Shown: in pieces, positions 16,908-26,968 of the stretch | How positions within the stretch are numbered: position 1 is the first letter of the stretch | Layout of the letters: each line of letters opens with the position of its first letter | DNA from: JBCCIM01 sp965263205 | GTDB lineage: Bacteria; Bacteroidota; Rhodothermia; Rhodothermales; JAHQVL01 | Direction of reading: 5' to 3' | Assembly (NCBI GenBank): GCA_965263205.1 | Contig: CBDHHF010000014.1 | Coordinates: 186,001 to 250,000, forward strand | DNA: 64,000 bases | The notes under the pieces: generated by a model | Database searches by the model: none | What the model saw: only the letters and a program-made list of their open reading frames with translations | Told to the model about the DNA's origin: nothing | Program-made: the position numbers and the translations under genes

Positions 16908-19784
16908 CTATTTGAGAAGGGGTTTGAGAAAGCGTCCTGTGTGGCTTCCTGCCACTTCAGCAACCGCTTCAGGCCGGCCGGCTGCCACGACATGCCCGCC
17001 TTTGTGTCCCCCCTCCGGTCCGAGGTCAACCACCCAATCAGCTGTTTTGATAACATCAAGGTTGTGTTCAATGACAACGACAGAATGGCCGGCATCAACA
17101 AGACTGCTCAAGGCCTGCAATAGTCGGTCGATGTCGGCAAAATGCAGCCCTGTGGTAGGTTCATCCAGAATATAAAAGAGATGTTTGCCCCGTTTCACTT
17201 TCCCTAGCTCTGCAGCCAGCTTCACCCGCTGCGCTTCCCCTCCCGAAAGTACAGGAGCTGGATGCCCAATTTTCAAGTATCCCAGCCCAAGATCATTGAG
17301 CACGCCTAACTTTCGACGAATCAACCGTTGGTCAGCAAAAAAAGCCACGCCTTCCTCTATCGACATCTCAAGGACATCTGCGATGGTTTTGCCATTCCAA
17401 ACAATTTCCAGCGTGTCAGCATTGTATCGAGCACCTTTGCACGTAGGACATTGCACTTCTACATCAGGCATAAAAGAAAGCTTGGTGGTGATTGTCCCCT
17501 CGCCACTACATTGCTCGCACCGCCCGCCCTTTACGTTGAAACTGAAACGAGATGCGGTATAGCCTCGCTGGACTGCTTCATCTGTACCAGCAAATAACTT
17601 TCTGATGTTGTCATAAATCCCGATATATGTAGCCGGGTTACTCCGCGATGATCGGCCAATTGGGCTTTGGTCGATATGAATTACATCATCGATATCCTCA
17701 TGGCCCGCAATATTTCGATACGAGCCTGGCAATACACGGCTATCGTGCAGCCGGGCAATTAGAATTTTGTAAAGCGTTTCATGGAGAAATGAACTCTTGC
17801 CAGAGCCGGAAGCCCCGGTAAGACATGTCAGAGCTCCCAGAGGAATGTCGATATCAATATCTTGAAGGTTGTTATGCCGGCACCCAGTTACCTTAACCCA
17901 GCCGTGGTTTATGGCACGCCGTTGCTTGGGCACAACAATCTCACGCGTGCCGGCCAGGTAGCTGCCGGTAATGGATGCTTTGTCAGCCATCAATTCGTTT
18001 GGCGTACCCAAAGCAACGACGGTACCGCCGTGCACACCTGGCCCCGGACCAATTTCGATGCAGTAATCTGCTCCCCTGATTGTGTCTTCATCGTGCTCAA
18101 CCACAATTACCGTATTGCCAACATCGACCAGCTTCCGCAGTGTATTGATCATGCGCGTGTTATCTTTGGGATGCAAGCCGATGCTCGGTTCATCGAGTAC
18201 GTACAACATGCCCATCAACCCGCTGCCGATTTGGGTAGATAGCCGAATACGTTGGGATTCGCCACCCGATAAGGTGCCGGCCCGACGCTCCAAACTCAGG
18301 TAATCGAGTCCGATCCCCACAAGCAATTGGAGCCTGCCGATGATTTCTCGAAGCAACACCTCTGCTACTGCTTGTTTCTCAGGTGGAGGTTTAACATGTT
18401 CCAGAAAAGCAATCGCTTCATGAAAATGGGTCCGGCAAAGATCAGGTAAACTCTTACCGGCAATTGTGACCATTTCGCGTACGCGTTTCAAGCGGCCACC
18501 TTTACAATCAGGGCAATCGTAGGTCACCATTATTTTATCCAGGTAATCTTCCATCCACGTGTTGGCATCTCCCTGTTTGCGATACCTGTGATAATGCTGC
18601 TCGATCTCATTTATAAAACCCCGAAACCGAAAATCACGCCCCTCATAGTGCTGGCCTGTTTTTGCCTCAGGCGGCACCTTTATGGTAAGATGTTCTGATT
18701 CACCTCCATAGAATAGTATATCTACCGTTTGCTCTGACAATTCCGCAAACGGTGTATCGAGCGAAAAGCCATGTTGCTTGGAGAGGGTGTACAAAATCCT
18801 CCCGTTCCAATTACCAGGATTATATTCGCGGGTAACGATCGCGCCTTCCCGAAGTGAAAGACTTGTATCCGGCACCAATAGTTTTTTGTGTACCCGTTTG
18901 CCTGTGCCAAGTCCGGAGCAGGTCACGCATGCACCTGCGGGGTCATTGAAGGTGAAGTCGCTATGCTGCAGGGTGAGGCTAATAATCCGGTGCGACGCAC
19001 AACCAAAGCCGGCAAAGAATGCACGCTCATCTGCTTTAGAAACCCCTTCTTTCAGCGCGAAAGAAAGTAATCCATCACCCAGCTCCCGTGCATTATTCAA
19101 GGCTGCAATGACACGCCGATCTATTCCCTTTTCGATGATGAACTGATCAACAATTGCTTCGATATGATGATCTACTGCTTCATCAAGTTCGATCTCCTCA
19201 CCAAGATCGACCAATTCCCCATCGATGGCTGCCCGCCTGTACCCATGATGCCTGATTTGCTCGAGCAGAAGACCCCACTCTTCTCCCCAAACCTTGCCAA
19301 CAGGAGCACGCACGTCAACCACTGCACCAGCCGGCAGCGAAAACATGTGCTCCAGTATTTGTTGTGGGGTGCGGGTGACAATAGGCGCTGCGCACCAGGG
19401 ACAATGTGCCTCCCCCATACTGGCATAGAGCATACGTAGGTAGTCCTGTATATCCGTCATGGTCCCGACGGTACTTCGCGGGTTTTTACCAACCGTTTTT
19501 TGGTCGATGGAAATGACGGGCGACAAGCCGTTTACAAAGTCTACATCTGGCTTTTTGAGTTGCGATACAAAACGACGTGCATATGCCGACATAGAACTCA
19601 TCAGCCGGCGCTGTCCTTCGGCGTAGATGGTCTCGAATGCCAATGAAGACTTGCCCGAACCACTTACCCCCGTAATAACCACTAACTGATCTCGTGGTAT
19701 ATCAACGTCGATGTTTTTGAGGTTATTCTCGCGCGCTCCTCGTACCGACAGTGTAGTGCGGTTCTTTAAACGATCAGGCTTCAT
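16908..19784 (-). CDS. uvrA: UvrA-family excinuclease ATPase (possible UvrA2-like paralogue)
   Basis: A 958-residue double ABC ATPase; UvrA proteins scan DNA for lesions with UvrB. ABC1 Walker A is GVSGSGKSS (39-47) and ABC2 is TGASGSGKSS. Signature LSGGESQR and LSGGEAQR, Walker B YVLDEPS and FYILDEPT, and the C-terminal zinc module CEQC...CPTC are all present. The N-terminal zinc module is odd: the expected first CxxC is reduced to GCASH, leaving only CVTC. This suggests a secondary UvrA rather than the housekeeping one. It overlaps the upstream nucleotidyltransferase-like gene by 11 bp, so the two are co-translated. Confidence 0.88.
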   Translation of the reverse strand: MKPDRLKNRTTLSVRGARENNLKNIDVDIPRDQLVVITGVSGSGKSSLAFETIYAEGQRRLMSSMSAYARRFVSQLKKPDVDFVNGLSPVISIDQKTVGKNPRSTVGTMTDIQDYLRMLYASMGEAHCPWCAAPIVTRTPQQILEHMFSLPAGAVVDVRAPVGKVWGEEWGLLLEQIRHHGYRRAAIDGELVDLGEEIELDEAVDHHIEAIVDQFIIEKGIDRRVIAALNNARELGDGLLSFALKEGVSKADERAFFAGFGCASHRIISLTLQHSDFTFNDPAGACVTCSGLGTGKRVHKKLLVPDTSLSLREGAIVTREYNPGNWNGRILYTLSKQHGFSLDTPFAELSEQTVDILFYGGESEHLTIKVPPEAKTGQHYEGRDFRFRGFINEIEQHYHRYRKQGDANTWMEDYLDKIMVTYDCPDCKGGRLKRVREMVTIAGKSLPDLCRTHFHEAIAFLEHVKPPPEKQAVAEVLLREIIGRLQLLVGIGLDYLSLERRAGTLSGGESQRIRLSTQIGSGLMGMLYVLDEPSIGLHPKDNTRMINTLRKLVDVGNTVIVVEHDEDTIRGADYCIEIGPGPGVHGGTVVALGTPNELMADKASITGSYLAGTREIVVPKQRRAINHGWVKVTGCRHNNLQDIDIDIPLGALTCLTGASGSGKSSFLHETLYKILIARLHDSRVLPGSYRNIAGHEDIDDVIHIDQSPIGRSSRSNPATYIGIYDNIRKLFAGTDEAVQRGYTASRFSFNVKGGRCEQCSGEGTITTKLSFMPDVEVQCPTCKGARYNADTLEIVWNGKTIADVLEMSIEEGVAFFADQRLIRRKLGVLNDLGLGYLKIGHPAPVLSGGEAQRVKLAAELGKVKRGKHLFYILDEPTTGLHFADIDRLLQALSSLVDAGHSVVVIEHNLDVIKTADWVVDLGPEGGHKGGHVVAAGRPEAVAEVAGSHTGRFLKPLLK

Positions 19785-20724
19785 GATACAGATAGGCCGG
19801 CTCTTCGAGGTGGTGACGACTTTTCTTGGTTAACAGGAGCTCAGCAGCCAGTTTTTCGAGTATACCTTGCGTAACAAGCCATTCGCATGCTGCCTCCAGG
19901 TGCCACGGATACAGTTGACCGTATGCAAAGTGGTTTGACAACTCGGAAAGTGAAACCACGCGCTGCTGTTTCTTCAAAAAGCGCAGCACAGGTGTCATAT
20001 GTTCTTCACCATGGTCTTTCAACCATGCCTCGCCTGTTTCCAGGGCATTCGTTGTTGCTGTTGGTTCAGGGCCAGCAACCAATAAATCGGAATAGGTGGA
20101 TTTAAAAAGTGCCGGCTCAAGTTCGAGTGCCCTGTGCATGGCATGCGTTTCACAAATCTCGCCCGACATCACAACATGGGCGGCGGCAAGTGCGTGGGAA
20201 GCGTCTAGCAATGCCTGCCATGTTCGTTTGTTGTCTTGCTTTATGTCCAGCAGCCGCCGCGCATGCCTGAGTTGGTACATGACCCAGCACGTCATGACCA
20301 GCACTTCTTTCTGCTGATCTTTTACTGCCATGCTGTTTGCATCCTCAAACCAGTCGCGGATGCTTTCATCTGCACAGTAAATCAGGGTTCGTGCTGCAAA
20401 AAAGTTATACGAAAAGGCGGTTCGTGAAGCACCTTCGACCATCCGTTTGAACCGAGCACGTGGAATGAGTTCAGCCCACAGGTTTATATCCTGCTCAACC
20501 AGGATTCGCCAAATACGATGATCTTCCCCGTCACTTTTTTGCCGCCGACTCACACCATCCGCTTCCACTATCCACAACCCAATCCCGTCTTTACGCCAAA
20601 TGGTATCTTCATTAAGCGAGCCGATCTGCACAACGGCAAGGACCCACCGATCCTCCTTGATGCGCGCGACAAATGCATCGCGCGCATCAAGGTATTGCTG
20701 TAATTTTGATTGGATATCTTCCAT
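19774..20724 (-). CDS. Nucleotidyltransferase-like protein coupled to uvrA
   Basis: 316 residues. Residues about 30-55 (VVQIGSLNEDTIWRKDGIGLW) have the layout of the GS...D-x-D active site of minimal nucleotidyltransferases. The metal-binding acidic pair is poorly preserved, so activity is doubtful. The rest is helical, with a winged-helix-like end (VVSLSELSNHFAYG). It ends 11 bp inside the uvrA-family gene, indicating translational coupling. This pairing implies a role tied to that ATPase, but no function can be assigned. Confidence 0.6.
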   Translation of the reverse strand: MEDIQSKLQQYLDARDAFVARIKEDRWVLAVVQIGSLNEDTIWRKDGIGLWIVEADGVSRRQKSDGEDHRIWRILVEQDINLWAELIPRARFKRMVEGASRTAFSYNFFAARTLIYCADESIRDWFEDANSMAVKDQQKEVLVMTCWVMYQLRHARRLLDIKQDNKRTWQALLDASHALAAAHVVMSGEICETHAMHRALELEPALFKSTYSDLLVAGPEPTATTNALETGEAWLKDHGEEHMTPVLRFLKKQQRVVSLSELSNHFAYGQLYPWHLEAACEWLVTQGILEKLAAELLLTKKSRHHLEEPAYLYHEA

Positions 20725-20740
20725 TACTGCACTTAGTCTC

Positions 20741-20791
20741 TATGTTGACTGTTATAGTACGTTGACTGTTGTCATACGTTGAAGATTGTCG
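20741..20791. repeat. Three tandem 17-bp repeats in the NTase-uvrA promoter region
   Basis: Units TATGTTGACTGTTATAG, TACGTTGACTGTTGTCA and TACGTTGAAGATTGTCG lie end to end, 17 to 67 bp upstream of the start at 20724. The position suggests an iterated regulator site, but expansion of a neutral repeat is equally possible. Confidence 0.5.
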
Positions 20792-20886
20792 ATACTACTG
20801 AAACCTGCCTGTCATTTATATGATACGAACGGGGCTATGACATCAATACGACATAGGCCAAAAATAAAGAAGTAGACGGATCCACA

Positions 20887-23800
20887 TTACGGTAGCGTTT
20901 GTGGCACAACAACCAACCGCCGACTAAACGTTTGTGCACCGGTTTCTAGCGCAATGGTAATGCGCGCCAGATAAACACCTGCTGTTACCCCTGAGAGATG
21001 AAGGCTAACCTGATTTTGGCCGCTATCACGAAACGCTTTGTGACTAAATCGATGCCGGCCGGCCATATCGTAGAGCACAACTGATACTTGTGCTGCTGTT
21101 GGCAAGTCTACGGGCAAGTAAACAACGTTAGATGCAGGATTGGGGTAAAACGGCTTTACATCTAACGCAGCAGGTATGCTAATCGACAATGTTCGATCAG
21201 GAACAGGAGTTGCCTTGTTTGGACTAAATAATATGCGGAAGCTCTCGTCGGGGCCTACGCCTTCCGGGGTGTAACTTGCGTCTGTTGTTAACAATAGCCG
21301 GTCTACAATCAGACCGTCTTCACGCATCCAGAGCTCAATCAGTTGCTCACCAGTCTCCGTTATATTGACTTGAGCCCGCCGGCCTTCATTTTTGCGGTTG
21401 TGCCAAATCCAATCATCAGCAGATGCATCCACCCGAGTATACCCTATCAGACTGGCTGAAGTAGTCGTTCCAGCATACAGCGTCCCACCTCCAACTTGCG
21501 GAGCCATACGAATCCAGATGTAGTACGTACCTGTAGTTGTAACGTAAATCGGGTAGTGCAACCCTGCATTTTGTGATTGGATGTCTACCGTGATTTTGTC
21601 GCCATTGTCGGGCAAAGGCTGCATCGCTTCCGCAACCGTGTTATTCAATGTCACGTGCTGTGGTATCCATACATCACCCGTGCTCGTGTTGGGCGTGCTA
21701 GTGGTATGATGTTCAGCCTCCATCACAACCATGCCGGCAACTTCAACAAAGGTGCCCAGGGGTTCATCATCATTTGACAGCATCAGCTGCACACCAGTTT
21801 CAGAGGTGAGTCCTACGTTGTCGGTAACCTGCAGCGAAACGTAATAACTGCCCGCAGCCTGAAATGTATACACCGGATGCTGAATGGATGCGGTTTCACC
21901 ATCCCCGAAGTCCCACTGCCAGCTAACCACTTCACCGTCTGTATCGGTGCTCTCATCCAGGAATGTGACTGTTAATCCGTCGATGATAAACGTAAATGCT
22001 GCATCAGGGGGATGTGTAGCAGGCATATCATCCAATACAATGGTTTGGCTAACGCTTGCAGAAAGCCCCTCATCATCAGTAACGGTTAGCTGCACCTGAT
22101 AGGTGCCGGCCTGATCGTAAGTATGCACCACACTGGGTAACGTAGCCACCGCCCCATCACCAAATTCCCAAAGCCACGCAACGATAACCCCATCATCCGA
22201 ACTGGTATCGTCAAAGGTTACCGACAGGCCATCCATAACATAGTCAAAAGCCGGCAATGGAGGCTCGGGTTGATCTGGCTGCACAACAACAATTTCCATC
22301 GTTAGCGATGCTGTTAACCCCGCATCGTCTTCCACAGTAAGCGTAACGGGATACGTGCCGGCCTCAGCATAGGTGTACGCAGGATGTTGGACCGTTGATT
22401 GTCCCCCCTCACCAAACGTCCACAACCACGATACCAGCATTCCATCATCAGTACTGCGGTCTTCAAACTGAGCACTCAACCCGTCGGTTGTATAGCTAAA
22501 GTCTGCAACGGGTGGCTCTTGCGGCGGAGCTGGTGCCTCAACGCTTACAAGGTTAGAAGCTGTATCACTGAGGCCGGCGGCATTGGTTACGGTCAGTAAA
22601 ACAGTATACGCTCCCGAAGCTGCATACGTGTGTATGGGGTGTTGTACGTCAGACGTTGCCCCATCGCCAAAACTCCAGGACCATGCAATTACGTCATTTG
22701 CATCTGTGCTTGTATCCATGAACGTGACTTCCAGTCCGTCAGCTTCATAGCTAAAGCCAGCATCTGGAGGCGTTGCAGGGAGATCATCACCACAGACTGC
22801 TGTATGCCTCGGGTGTACAAAACTCTGCGCGCCGACATCTTCAATCGAGGCTGTTGTGACTGCAAACCCACACTCATCGGAAGCATCAGCCAGGTAGGTA
22901 CCCGGTGAAAGGGTTTCTATGTCAAATGCTGACGTACTGCAATTGCCGAGGTTATCCCAACAAACAGCCACCGTCCCATCACCAACAAAAGATGCCTCGA
23001 TAACGGTATTGCTGTAGGTAAACGGATCAGGTGAACCAGCATCGAGGTCACGCACGAAGCCGGCGTCCCCTTTGTTGACAAGCAAATTGTTTTCCCATGT
23101 GATACGCTCGCTGGCATAAGGAAACGATCGACACGTCGGACATCCGGTTTTGAGCATCAATCCCTTTACGTCATCGGCTGTTGTGTACACGGTGTTGTTT
23201 TTAATCAGCACATCGCGCGAATCAGCAGCGGCAAGACCAACACTGATCCCACAGCCAATATGATCAGCGTCGCGGGTGTTAAACACCACGTTGTTTTCAA
23301 CGCGCCCGTTGTCGCTAATGTACTCAACGAAAATGCCCCGCCCTGTGTCGCGTGCACTCAACGAAGACGTAATATCATAGGTGTGGTTTTCGATATCGAG
23401 CCAAAGCCCAAAACCGTTGTTGTCGGCAGAATAAAAAGCATCAACTTGCAGGTCGCGCGTAAAAGAAAACTTGGTACCTCCTCCGCCCCAGCAATTGTCA
23501 TATCCTTTCCAGCCGTTGGCTGTTGATGCAGACTGGTTTACGATTAGTGCATCTACCCAGTCATTTATTTGCCAACCGGAGGTTGTGGAGAACGACGCGT
23601 CTGCCCGCACCCGCCAGCCATTTTGACCGTGACCGGCAGCTTCCACGTTTGTCATGGTTACGTCGTCTGCACCAAAAACGAGGATACCGGCGCCGGCGGA
23701 ATGTTTGACGCTGATATTCTCCAGCACATGCCCACTCCCCTCAATCTGTAGCACACCGTCATCGGGCATTGAGGTACCATACCAGATATTTAGATCCCTG

Positions 23801-24426
23801 AGGGTTACGCCACTGCTGGCTCCGGTCAATTTGAGGGCATAGGCATGCGTAGCGCCTTCAATTGCCTGCAGGTTGTCATCGCCCGCGTGCGGTTGTAACC
23901 ATACCTCGTTCGCATCTCCATCAAAATAGAACGTACCTGCAACCACTTCGGCTTTCGATAAGACCTCATCCAGTCGTACGCCGCTTTGCCAAAACCCACG
24001 GGTGTTACAGCGCCGACCGTCCATACCAACATCATCTGTGAGGTTGTTACAAAACGCTGTACCCTGAAATGAAGTCCCCCACGACCAAGGCGCCACGTAC
24101 TTCCCTTCTGCTGCCTGCAGCGCCGGCGGCGTAGCACCGTATAAAAATACACCGGGTGCAGCACCCTGCAAGGTCAGGTTATCGTGTACGATATTGACCT
24201 GTTCGCGATAGATGCCGGGCTCCAGGGTTACGATATCCCCGTCGCTAACAAGCGCCTGCATTACATGGTTAATTGTTCGGCAAGGTGCCGCTTCGGTACA
24301 GGACTGGGCATCGTCTCCGCCTGGCGCAACCCAAAACTGTTGTTGCAGGGCGTACCCTTGCAGTGGGGTAATTCCGAAAGCTAAAGCGGTAAAAAGGGAA
24401 ACGAGCAGATAGTGTGTCGATCTCAT
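20887..24426 (-). CDS. Large exported beta-helix/PKD protein with T9SS sorting domain
   Basis: A 1179-residue surface protein. The signal peptide is residues 1-27. Residues about 30-520 form a right-handed beta-helix-like region (DUF1565/pectate-lyase-like: FWVAPGGDDAQSC, AAPCRTINHVMQAL, IVTLEPGIYREQV). Four PKD domains follow at about 553-635, 639-720, 724-806 and 808-890, each with W-x-FG-[DE]-G. A carbohydrate-binding-like module follows at about 900-1050 (VVMEAEHH). The last 90 residues are a T9SS sorting domain (FYPNPASNVVYL ... TAGVYLARI). No catalytic residues are identified. It is probably a polysaccharide-binding or lyase-type secreted protein. Confidence 0.85.
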   Translation of the reverse strand: MRSTHYLLVSLFTALAFGITPLQGYALQQQFWVAPGGDDAQSCTEAAPCRTINHVMQALVSDGDIVTLEPGIYREQVNIVHDNLTLQGAAPGVFLYGATPPALQAAEGKYVAPWSWGTSFQGTAFCNNLTDDVGMDGRRCNTRGFWQSGVRLDEVLSKAEVVAGTFYFDGDANEVWLQPHAGDDNLQAIEGATHAYALKLTGASSGVTLRDLNIWYGTSMPDDGVLQIEGSGHVLENISVKHSAGAGILVFGADDVTMTNVEAAGHGQNGWRVRADASFSTTSGWQINDWVDALIVNQSASTANGWKGYDNCWGGGGTKFSFTRDLQVDAFYSADNNGFGLWLDIENHTYDITSSLSARDTGRGIFVEYISDNGRVENNVVFNTRDADHIGCGISVGLAAADSRDVLIKNNTVYTTADDVKGLMLKTGCPTCRSFPYASERITWENNLLVNKGDAGFVRDLDAGSPDPFTYSNTVIEASFVGDGTVAVCWDNLGNCSTSAFDIETLSPGTYLADASDECGFAVTTASIEDVGAQSFVHPRHTAVCGDDLPATPPDAGFSYEADGLEVTFMDTSTDANDVIAWSWSFGDGATSDVQHPIHTYAASGAYTVLLTVTNAAGLSDTASNLVSVEAPAPPQEPPVADFSYTTDGLSAQFEDRSTDDGMLVSWLWTFGEGGQSTVQHPAYTYAEAGTYPVTLTVEDDAGLTASLTMEIVVVQPDQPEPPLPAFDYVMDGLSVTFDDTSSDDGVIVAWLWEFGDGAVATLPSVVHTYDQAGTYQVQLTVTDDEGLSASVSQTIVLDDMPATHPPDAAFTFIIDGLTVTFLDESTDTDGEVVSWQWDFGDGETASIQHPVYTFQAAGSYYVSLQVTDNVGLTSETGVQLMLSNDDEPLGTFVEVAGMVVMEAEHHTTSTPNTSTGDVWIPQHVTLNNTVAEAMQPLPDNGDKITVDIQSQNAGLHYPIYVTTTGTYYIWIRMAPQVGGGTLYAGTTTSASLIGYTRVDASADDWIWHNRKNEGRRAQVNITETGEQLIELWMREDGLIVDRLLLTTDASYTPEGVGPDESFRILFSPNKATPVPDRTLSISIPAALDVKPFYPNPASNVVYLPVDLPTAAQVSVVLYDMAGRHRFSHKAFRDSGQNQVSLHLSGVTAGVYLARITIALETGAQTFSRRLVVVPQTLP

Positions 24427-24682
24427 GGCAACATTCCTTGTTAATTGAATACTGCCTGATAGACACCAGATGCTGCCTACGCATATTGTTTATACCCACA
24501 AAGGACACATTTTAGCGGGATTGTGGGCAAATTTGTAATTACAGCGGAAAGAATTACATGACTCCATCCAGGACGGCATGAAGCGATGATGAAGAGTTGA
24601 AAGAATTGGTGTAAATGCCTGCCGGCATTTTTACAAAATTAGTGCATACCACAGGCGCAGTAAACGCCCGTTCAATACGCCA

Positions 24683-24772
24683 TTAGAGACGGCGCGATTG
24701 CCGGCGCACCGGTTGGAAAAACGCCAGAAATCCGATGAGGAATACAAAGGCGAGGAGCGCGAATAGTGCCAT
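24683..24772 (-). CDS. Possible 29-residue membrane peptide
   Basis: From an ATG at 24772 the frame encodes a hydrophobic helix (LFALLAFVFLIGFLAFF) followed by a basic tail PVRRQSRR. This is the topology of many small membrane proteins. The frame stays open upstream to a GTG at 24931. There is no clear Shine-Dalgarno and no neighbour, so it may be chance. Confidence 0.25.
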   Translation of the reverse strand: MALFALLAFVFLIGFLAFFQPVRRQSRRL

Positions 24773-25379
24773 AACGGCCAGGGGATGTTGCCCGAAATCC
24801 GGGCAGATTCGAGGGTATATCTGGTGAAGATCGGACGAAGAAATGATGGATTCAGTTTCCGTCAACCCCTCTAGAAACCCCGATATGCACAAATTAGCAC
24901 AGTCACAGGATAGTTCAGCAACAAACACCACACTTTGAACACACTTTTGGCATGCGCCTTTTCGCCGCGCCTGTCACGGCCAACCACTGTCGCGTTGAAA
25001 TGCCGTGTCCCCATTGCCAAAACCCTCGCCGTCATTTAACACCCTGCCGGTAATTGAGCACGTGCGCCGGCGCTACCAGATTTCCTGGTGGGTGGCATAG
25101 ACCTTGCAAAGACGTGTCTCGCCCTGCATCATGCAGTGCACTGTTCTTTTTTCAAGATCTGATAGTGAAGTCACGGAAGCAGTCTGTGCAGAGGAGATCT
25201 TTTAACATCCTTCGCCTTTCTTACGGAAACGGATCCCGACTGGGCATGAAGCACAGTTGCCAAACTTTTATGACACTTTCGGCACATTACATTTTGGTAA
25301 CAGCTTATATTACGAGCATGCCCTTCCGAGGCCCCTTTCCTCACTCGCTTTTCGTAAAGCTTTAATCCCTTTTCCTTGT

Positions 25380-25490
25380 ATGAGACCGAGTAGTACAAAC
25401 TCATGGGGCACTGCATTTAGCCTGGCCTTGGCTATTCTCGCTTTTCTTTTCATTTTCCTCTCCGTTGCCATCTTAGGCTTTGGAGGTTGA
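25380..25490 (+). CDS. Possible 36-residue membrane peptide
   Basis: ATG at 25380. It encodes a short polar start (MRPSSTNSWGT) and one long hydrophobic helix (LALAILAFLFIFLSVAIL) ending GFGG. No Shine-Dalgarno is visible and no family is recognised. The compositional bias is that of a genuine single-pass peptide, but the evidence is weak. Confidence 0.3.
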   Translation: MRPSSTNSWGTAFSLALAILAFLFIFLSVAILGFGG

Positions 25491-25721
25491 GCGGGGGATA
25501 ACGTGTGATGCCGGTTTTGATTCAGGTTACGGATACCTAGACGTGTTTACTATCAGTATTTAAGAACGCTATTGTCTCTGATCTAATAAATTATATTCCA
25601 GGTGAACGGGCCAATGTGTCTGTAGCCTGAATCAAAACGACTTGGCTGCTACGCTCAGATCTGAAGCATTAATTCGCGTAGCCGTTGTACGACAATTGGA
25701 CAAAATAGAAGGGATGGTGTA

Positions 25722-26423
25722 TCAGGCCGACAATCCGTCGCCGCTTGCGTTACTTTCCTGCTCCCAACTCTCCGGGATCTGTCCGCCGAGATCGCGTATG
25801 CGTTTCTTCACTTGTTCGATGCGTTTCTGATGCGCGGGGTCGCCCGTATTATCTGCGCGCAACATATCGAGAGCCTCAATATACTGATCGATGGCTCGCT
25901 CGCGTTTCCCACTACCTTCGTCCTTCTGCGCACGCTCTACCAGCAACAAACTCCGATCGCGCTCCAGCCGCTTCCGCCACCGCATCTCGTTGGTCTTGCC
26001 CAACTGCGTCTTGTATTTATCAACCGCCTCGGTCAACTGATTGATGTACTGCCCTTTTGCGTCGGTTGGTGCTTTCTTGGCCTGCGAAATTGCTACTTTG
26101 AATAGCTGCTCGATGTGTTGATGCGTGATGGTCCGTTCCGCGCTATAAATGCGGGCCACAAGCTCTTGTGGCGAAGGCTTCAGGTTGACCAGTCCCTTTT
26201 CGTAGTAAGGAATAAGATCGCGTAACTGCTCGATCGCCTGCTTGCCGTTTGCAAGACGCGTATCGATCTCCTTTGCACGCCGCATTACGTGCAAGTTTTC
26301 GTTCAAAACCCGCGTAGCATTGAGCACGCGCATTTTGACATCGGATTCACATTTTTGGCACAGACCGTCTTTGGATATTTTGAGGAGCCACCCAGATTTT
26401 CCGCACCATTTGCAGTTTCGCAT
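25722..26423 (-). CDS. Zinc-ribbon and helical-repeat protein, hypothetical
   Basis: 233 residues. The N-terminus is a treble-clef or zinc-ribbon-like pair, CKWCGKSG...GLCQKC (Cys4, Cys7, then Cys22 and Cys25). A long alpha-helical part follows, with a TPR-like end (GKRERAIDQYIEALDMLRADN). No signal peptide, so it is cytosolic. Nucleic-acid or protein binding is plausible; function is unknown. Isolated gene. Confidence 0.65.
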   Translation of the reverse strand: MRNCKWCGKSGWLLKISKDGLCQKCESDVKMRVLNATRVLNENLHVMRRAKEIDTRLANGKQAIEQLRDLIPYYEKGLVNLKPSPQELVARIYSAERTITHQHIEQLFKVAISQAKKAPTDAKGQYINQLTEAVDKYKTQLGKTNEMRWRKRLERDRSLLLVERAQKDEGSGKRERAIDQYIEALDMLRADNTGDPAHQKRIEQVKKRIRDLGGQIPESWEQESNASGDGLSA

Positions 26424-26968
26424 GGGCCAGAGAATTGCCGTTCAAGCGCTATTAATGTCGATTTATATCCCGATTCGCTTCTACCAAAAAAAGAGTGTTG
26501 GCAGGCATGCGTCAGACTTTCGACTGGAATATGTACTCATGTGTTACCCGACAGTTGCACGATTAATTCACATGAACAAAATTAACTGTCAAAATTTTCC
26601 TACTCCAGACGCATGCAAGACACGTTACAGTGTCGTGGAATTAAATGTCAAATGTTATCCAGCAAAATCAGGGTATCTTTTAGCGCAATCTGCCTGGATA
26701 AAAGCATGCTATTCTCACGAGCAATGGCTGCGTTTGATTGACCAAGCCGGCCAATCTCGAAACGATACGAATACCCTCAAAACACCGATCGGCGAATCTT
26801 GAAGCAATTGTAACGGCGAAACTGGGCTAAAAAATGGCTTTTATTCGTCGGCATGCTTGTTGCAAGTACCTGACTTGCCTTGATGAGGCACCCTCCATCC
26901 TACTTATGAGCCCCCTTTGTTCTTCACTCGGTGAACTCGCATCACCTTATAGATAAGGAGTGGGCTAC
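26424..26968. other. Intergenic gap before the LuxR-type gene
   Basis: Contains the divergent promoters. A plus-strand frame here continues from the antisense of 25722-26423 and has no family signature. The Shine-Dalgarno AAGGAG at 26955-26960 belongs to the next gene. Confidence 0.4.

Larger units (their letters stand above)
24427..25721. other. Long intergenic region with only tiny open frames
   Basis: About 1.3 kb without a normal-sized gene. It holds two very short frames encoding single membrane helices (24683-24772 and 25380-25490, listed separately). I searched for tmRNA, SRP RNA and RNase P signatures and recognised none. Confidence 0.4.

Noticed and set aside
24930..25260. Possible SRP RNA because of GGAAGCAG
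   Set aside because: The surrounding helix-8 consensus (GGAAGGNAGCAGCC) and the pairing arms are missing.
26242..26802. Plus-strand frame of 186 codons across the end of the zinc-ribbon gene
   Set aside because: Half of it is antisense to a credible gene, and the rest has no motif or ribosome binding site.
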